Below, in pieces: positions 58,088-64,000 of a stretch of DNA of 64,000 nucleotides (the first letter of the stretch is position 1; every line of letters starts with the position of its first letter). A program made the position numbers and the translations under genes. The notes below the pieces were generated by a model. It saw only the letters and a program-made list of their open reading frames with translations. It was not told where the DNA came from and ran no database searches. Source of the DNA: Nemophila menziesii (Eukaryota > Streptophyta > Magnoliopsida > Boraginales > Hydrophyllaceae). The stretch lies in contig JARWIR010000016.1 of NCBI GenBank assembly GCA_029959085.1, forward strand, positions 24,809,499 to 24,873,498. The letters are read 5' to 3'.

Positions 58088-61000
58088 AATAGTTTTTTAC
58101 AAAATCCACCCAGTTTTAATTCTTTTGGTTTGATTTTGTTTTCACATTTTCCCCTATCGAGTCTTTATGTTTGATGCTTGCTATTGGTTTTAATTTTTAG
58201 TAAGAGCTTGTAATGCTTCACCTCCCATAAACATATTTCATTAGACCTCAACTGTACTTGACTAGGTCAAGATGAGATTTGTAAAAATATCTAACCGAAC
58301 ATCTTATACTTAGATGAGTTAAACTCTGGATTGCATATCAACTAACCCTAAACCCAATATTATGTATTTTTATAATTTCAAGGTTTTATTTCAATTACAC
58401 GGTAATTCCTAATGAAATTTACTTCGATAATTCTGCGTAGGAATTAAGTAAAATTTTATTGGTGATTCTTGGTAACTTTACCCAATTAACATTTGCTTCC
58501 ATAATTTCACATATGAATTTAATGGGATGTAATGACGATTCTTGGAGAATTTAACCAACTGCATTTTTTTCAATAATTTGTGTATGAATTTAATTAAGCT
58601 TTATCGGTAATTCTTGGCGAATCTAACCAATTAGATTTTGTTTCGGTAATTCCAAGTAGAAATTTATTCTAGCTTTATGGGTAAATCTTGATGAATTTAA
58701 TGTATTGCTTAGATAAATCATGTAGGAAATTAATCAATCTTTAATTGGTAATATTTTGCGAATTTAACCAATTAGCATTTTACGTTGATAATTATGCGTA
58801 GGAATTTTAATCCAATGGTAATATAGATGAATTTAACCAAGGGTGATTGACTCATACATTCCACGAACTATTGTCAATTTCCCAGCAAGTTCAACCTACC
58901 CAAAGAGTCTAGATTGCCCTTCTACTCCACTTAATGACTTTTGACTTGCCAAAACTAACTTCCTAATTACATGCAACCAATCAATTAATATCAAAACAAA
59001 AAGGAAGAAATTGCCAAAAACATTAAATTAAATATATCAGATTTCCTTCTTGTTATAACTTAATTATTTTTTATTTTGTATTTTGTTTTGGAAATTATAC
59101 ACAAGACTTTTTAGCATTTGGGGTGTGGATTATTAATTTCAAAAGAATGTATTGGTGAGTTGTTGTGTATCGTGTAATTCTTCCCATGAAAAAGGCATAA
59201 GGGTGGCAGTGTATTTTTATAGGTGCTTTAGTTATAATCAATGGTGTATGATGGGGATGTATATGTACCACTAAATGTCATTGGGTAATGTGTGCATATA
59301 TGGTGGTGTGTTGTGAGAAATCAATGGTGTGTAGTTTGTTGTGTATCGTGTAATTCTTCCCATGAAAAAGATGTAGGGTTGACAGTGTAGGTGTTTTAGT
59401 TATAATCAATGGTGTATGGTGGAGATGTATATGTACCACTAAGTGTCGTTGGGTGACGTGAGCAATTTTGGTGGTGTGTTGTGAGAAATCAATGGTGTGT
59501 AGTTTGGGAGCTAGAATAGAAGTCAAAATGAGATAGGTTATTCGTTTTATTTTGATGGTGTGAATGTTGTGATTAAAGGCGTGTAGAGTTTGTTAAACAT
59601 AAACACATTGAATATGAACAATGCTAAAAATGGTTAGGATTAAATATTATTGTAAAACAAAAAAAAAGTTATTGAACAAAAGCAAAACAAATCAAAATAG
59701 AACTGATAATACGAGTTAAAACCATGTGGTGCACTAGCATTAACGTTTTACGAAATAATCTCACAAGATAACCGAACGCCGCTTGAGGACCACTCTCCAC
59801 CATCTTCCGCCGCCGCTCGAGGACCATTCTCCACCATCTTCACACTGACTTTCCACTAATTCGTTGTATAGCAAATGAAAAACGCCTCCGCTCAAGGACC
59901 ATTGACCACCATCTTCCACCGCCGGTCGAAAAGAAATCTCTTTACACTCACCTTCCAGCTCATCTTTTTCCCGGTTGATCTTTGTAAATCGGAGGGTTTT
60001 TAGCCATATGAGAATGATATTGAAAATGAAAATCTTTCCATCGTGTAAAGCTTAAATTACGGGATTTATATTATGCACCAAAAATGGAATCTATAGAGGT
60101 GAGTTATTGAGTTTTTGGACTTAATTGAATAATATATCTTTAACCAATTAACGTGTTGCTTAATTTTGCATATATATTCAATTGATTTTTATTGACAATT
60201 CTTGGTGAATTTAATAAATTAGTTTTTTAGCTTCAATGAGCGTAGGAATTTAATCAAACATTATTTGCAATTCTTCGCGAATTTAACCAATTACGTTTTT
60301 CTTCGATAATTACGCGTAGGGATTTGATCAACTTTTATTTGTAGTTCTTGGCTAATCTAAACAATTTGTGTTTTCTTGGATAATTCCGTGTAGAAATTTA
60401 ACCGTTTTATCATGTAGAAATTTAACCTTGTTTTATTTGTACGGAAGATATGAATCCATTTTTTTATCGATTTAAGTGAAAACATATATAACTAATCCCT
60501 AACATAGAATATTTTGATCATGCATCTTTAAATTTATCTAAAAGTTAAGATTAAATAAAATACAAGTTTCTTCTATAATGTCTTTTTATAGATTAGGTTG
60601 GTGTTCTGTGTACCCTTCATTCTGATTTCAAAATGGGTCGTTTTATACTTCTATGAAAGCGAGACTAAAAAAATCTCATACACATAAGTTAGCAAATAAG
60701 TCCCATTACGGGTCTCAACTATCTTTTTAAAAAACTCTTTTGGTGAGGAAAAAGAGTTTAGTAAGCATTATTTGTAAGAATTTCACCTAATTACATTTCA
60801 TGAAACAATCTTTCCCTCTTTGGATTTCCTTTATAAAATTTGGGTAGATGTTCTACATGTCATGGATTAGGTAAAATCCTTCTGTGTTATTTGAAAATTA
60901 ATTTATATGTACCTGGTCATATTTCCTGGAGTATGCGATATACTTATGTTTCTCAACGAGGTTGAAACTTATACTTTTGATCAGTCATGTTGAACCTATA

Positions 61001-61268
61001 TTTTCTAAAAATCAAGGCGCCTTCCCTCAAATTCTACTATTTCACCTTTTTATTAAATGCCTTTTCCACCCAAATTTTGACTATGTTTGACAGTATTCTG
61101 GCCTACTTCCTTGTACATTCCAGGAGATTTAATTTGCTACTTCTTCCATGATCAATCTCTTTAATATTGAATTTAGAAAATTTCGAGCTTATCACGTCTA
61201 TCAATAACAAGACTTCACACCCACACTCTAAAATATATGGTCTCATGAGTAGCTGAATGAGTTGTAGT
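58088..61268 (+). other. AT-rich module DNA, unit 3
   Basis: Fullest version of this tract: first ~70-bp block, 176-bp dimer (59150-59510), second ~70-bp block (60135-60440) and the empty Athila target near 61252. No gene. Confidence 0.55.
58395..58840 (+). repeat. Degenerate ~70-bp tandem repeat block, unit 3
   Basis: Counterpart of 10380-10890. Missing from unit 2, where a ~0.8-kb deletion removed it. Confidence 0.68.
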
Positions 61269-61494
61269 GCCCGTTTGGAAGTGCTTTTTTATAGAAGCAC
61301 ATAAATGTGCTTCTAGTATTTTAAGAGTTTTTTTTTTACTTTAAAAAGCACTTTTATGAGAAGCACCGAATAGGTGCTTCCTAAAAAAATCACTTAAAAT
61401 TATTTTATTAAAGTTATTTTTAATAATATTTTAAAATTTTGAGTTTTATTCTAAAAACGGTTTTTTACTTTAAAATAAGTACTTCCGTACGGGC
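61269..61494. mobile_element. Short MITE, unit 3
   Basis: Same element and position. One base in the right terminal repeat has changed (CCGTACGGGC). Confidence 0.78.
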
Positions 61495-61741
61495 TCGTAG
61501 TACGATAAACCCATAATACTTTGGGTTATATTTTAGATCCATCTTACATGGTTTCCGTTAAACCCTTTTGCCATCCTTGAATTATTGTTTAAAAAGAGGG
61601 GTTAAGATTAATTTTAAGCTAAAAATATGTCATGGGCAACGGTCGAGATCGTTGCGTTACCTAAAAAAATATAATCTTCCCAAATTACCCTTACTATATA
61701 TAAGATTGTCTAAAAAAATCTAAAAAAAATACTTCATCCAA

Positions 61742-61743
<2 letters not shown>

Positions 61744-61799
<56 letters not shown>
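61744..61799 (+). repeat. Expanded (CT)n microsatellite
   Basis: About 55 bp of CT repeats in the leader of the unit 3 DnaJ pseudogene, against about 17-21 bp in the other units. Confidence 0.85.
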
Positions 61800-61802
<3 letters not shown>

Positions 61803-61842
61803 TTGTTTTCTAAACAAATTTCAGAAACAATTTCTTTTCATT

Positions 61843-64000
61843 TTGTTTGAAAATTTCACGAAGACATTTGTAATATTACTCGCCTTCACCCTGATCCCTT
61901 CTCTCTGCCTCACCCGCCACCGCCACACCACCTCCGTCTTGCCGCTACTACAGAAGAAAACCATAGCAACTCGAGGACCATTCTCCACCATCATCAACCG
62001 GCATGGCGAAGAATCCAAATTAAGATAAAATGAATTGTTTTTAACCTAATATCATCACTTTTACAATTCTTCAGAATTATCTGAATTATATTTTATACAT
62101 ATATGGCCATTAATATGACCGTTGGAAGCCTTTTACTGAATGAGAAGTGATGTGCTAAGAGTAGCCTTTTCCAGTTAGACTGGGCAATTTGGTCTTAAAC
62201 TGATGCAGTAAATATCCATATGACACAACTGTTGGAGACCTATTGGTGAGTTAATTATGGTCGAATTTATGTTTTTTGGGTGAACCGGCCCATCCTTTTG
62301 GAACATAATTATAAAATTACTCCTAAGTTTGTTAGTTTGTGGTGGTAAAAGTAATGGTAATTTGCACAAATCGTAAACTTTTTTCTTTTGGTTGACAAAA
62401 TTGTGACGGAGCTTCGATTTTTTTTTCTTCAATTCAATTATGTGACAAAAGGGTTCTAAGTGAATATATTTTGTGTATTTGATATGTTTTACTGCAAATG
62501 GAAGAGTTCCATGAATATCATGCAAGTGAATAATTTGTGTGTTTGATAGGTGTACTAATATATTATTGAGTTGATAATTTTCTCTAGCATAGTGTTAAAT
62601 GCCGAAGTGGAGTAAATATAAATGTATATATGTATGTAATCTGATTAAATGTGATGCATGTAGAAGCAGCGTTAGAGAAAAGAAACCATTAGGAATAAAC
62701 TTTTTGATCTATGGTATGGTTATAAATGTGATTTAGTATATTAACTGTGGGTACTTTAGTGCAATAAAACAGACTCAATTGGGATTTTTGACTTAATTGC
62801 ATTATATGTTTCTATCTAATGCAAAATAACCTATATTGTATGATAGTATATATAATGCTGGCTTATTATGCTCTTTTCAAGATGAAAATTTAGTGAGCTT
62901 ATTTCAACATTATGTTCTTCTATGCAGTTTCTCAAACAAGGTTAGACTCTCAAGTAAGAGATCATTTAAACAAAGAGAAGCTTCTTTAATTGTTAAAGCT
63001 TACAGAGTAAGTTTCTTATTACTTTATCCCTTACTCAATACTTTTTTTTATTTTATATTCGTGTGACATTTTTGCTTTCATGATTTTATAGGATTATTAT
63101 GTGGTGTCGACTAAGGTGTGATATAAATATGATAATAAAATATGGAATAACGATGCTCTAACACCCTAGACTAAACACAGTACTGCAAGTATTACAGGAC
63201 GTATGCAAGTTCTAATGATAAGAAGATTTGTTCCTTAGAGACTTAAATCAGAGTAGTAATAATTAATTAAAAGACAAGAAAAATAAATAAATATGATTGA
63301 GGATGAGATTAATAACTAAATAAAATAAAAGACAAGTAATTAAATATGTAAGATTTAAGATGATATAATATAGCTCATGTTTTGCTCGTATGCTCTAATC
63401 CTTCTAAATCTTCTATATGTTTATAAGGGTGATAATAACTCTTAGATAAGTAGTCAGAATTCTAAATTCCTCCCTTACCCCGTCAAGGCGGACTAGGGTT
63501 GCGACCTCACAATCACGAGGGGACTTAAATAGGGTGCTCCTATGCCACTAGGTTCCTAAATAAGACTGGCCTTCTATGATGATCGGTGATTAAATTAAAC
63601 CATAATGACTATCTAGCTAGTCAAGGCCGTCAGGATCACTATCGCACACTAGACGTTTATGTGGTATTTCAATAACCCATTCCGGGTGACCATCTAACTA
63701 CTATTAGCACATCCCTAAATTGATCAGGTTTAAGACATAATAAATCAAATCACATAAAACAAATATATAGTTAAGCAGCTATAATCAATTTAAAACATAT
63801 AATTTCCAAAGAAACTTAGATAGAAAGAAATAGAATTCATAGATTATACATATGCAAAAAACCAAGCTATGGGAAATTTAGTTCATACCTGAAGGAAACA
63901 AACTAAAATAAAGATACATGATTGTCATCTTGCCCTCTTGAATAACTCTAATGATAAATAAAACTTATAAACTAGTTGTGGGAGGCAAGGATTAAAGATA
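61843..64000 (+). pseudogene. Chloroplast-type DnaJ pseudogene, unit 3, cut by window edge
   Basis: First three exon remnants are visible: transit-like from 61843, the KQREASLIVKAYR exon near 62929-63007, and GATTATTATG before the solo LTR at 63102. The donor after exon 1 has changed from AAGGTAAAA to AAGATAAAA, so splicing is also lost. The rest lies beyond the window. Confidence 0.75.
63102..64000 (-). mobile_element. Solo LTR in the J-domain exon, unit 3, partial
   Basis: Starts TGGTGTCGACTAAGG after TTATG (63097-63101) and runs past the window end. Confidence 0.82.

Larger units (their letters stand above)
53678..64000 (+). repeat. Array unit 3, partial, runs off the window
   Basis: Third copy, ending inside its solo LTR. 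Relative to unit 2 it lacks 40361-43305 (SKU5-like remnant, debris and part of the gag fragment), replaced by about 560 bp of unrelated AT-rich DNA. It keeps the ~0.8 kb deleted from unit 2. Confidence 0.85.

Overview
This window is AT-rich plant nuclear DNA, almost certainly from a eudicot. The evidence is GT-AG spliced genes, a LORELEI-like (LLG) gene family, Athila-type Ty3/gypsy elements with tRNA-Asp primer sites, a plant L1-type LINE and many MITEs. The species cannot be named from the sequence. No tRNA, rRNA or CRISPR was recognised.

The window is a long-period tandem array. One module recurs three times, starting at the LLG start codons at 218, 39494 and 53678. Its order is: a three-exon LLG gene; a minisatellite; a broken SKU5-like multicopper-oxidase remnant; unrecognised gene debris; a 5' fragment of a gypsy element (gag, primer site, one LTR); an AT-rich tract with degenerate ~70-bp and ~176-bp repeats; a small MITE; a broken chloroplast-type DnaJ gene with a solo LTR in its J-domain exon; nested MITEs; then the next LLG gene. 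The plain module (unit 2) is about 14.2 kb. Unit 3 runs off the right edge.

Unit 1 is swollen to 39.3 kb by insertions absent from unit 2. These are two inverted copies of a ~0.6-kb MULE-like element, a 5'-truncated LINE, a 0.67-kb fold-back element, a 1.9-kb local duplication, and a ~19-kb Athila-type block at 15411-34491. A second, non-autonomous LTR element (17155-24749) is nested in that block. The Athila block is not a simple insertion: about 500 bp of module DNA from its left flank reappears just before its right LTR. This suggests that two former array units were fused by a deletion.

The only genes that look functional are the three LLG copies. Each predicts a secreted eight-cysteine protein of 135-136 residues that stops right after the last cysteine, without the GPI-anchor tail usual in this family. 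Everything else with coding similarity is retroelement protein or a clear pseudogene.
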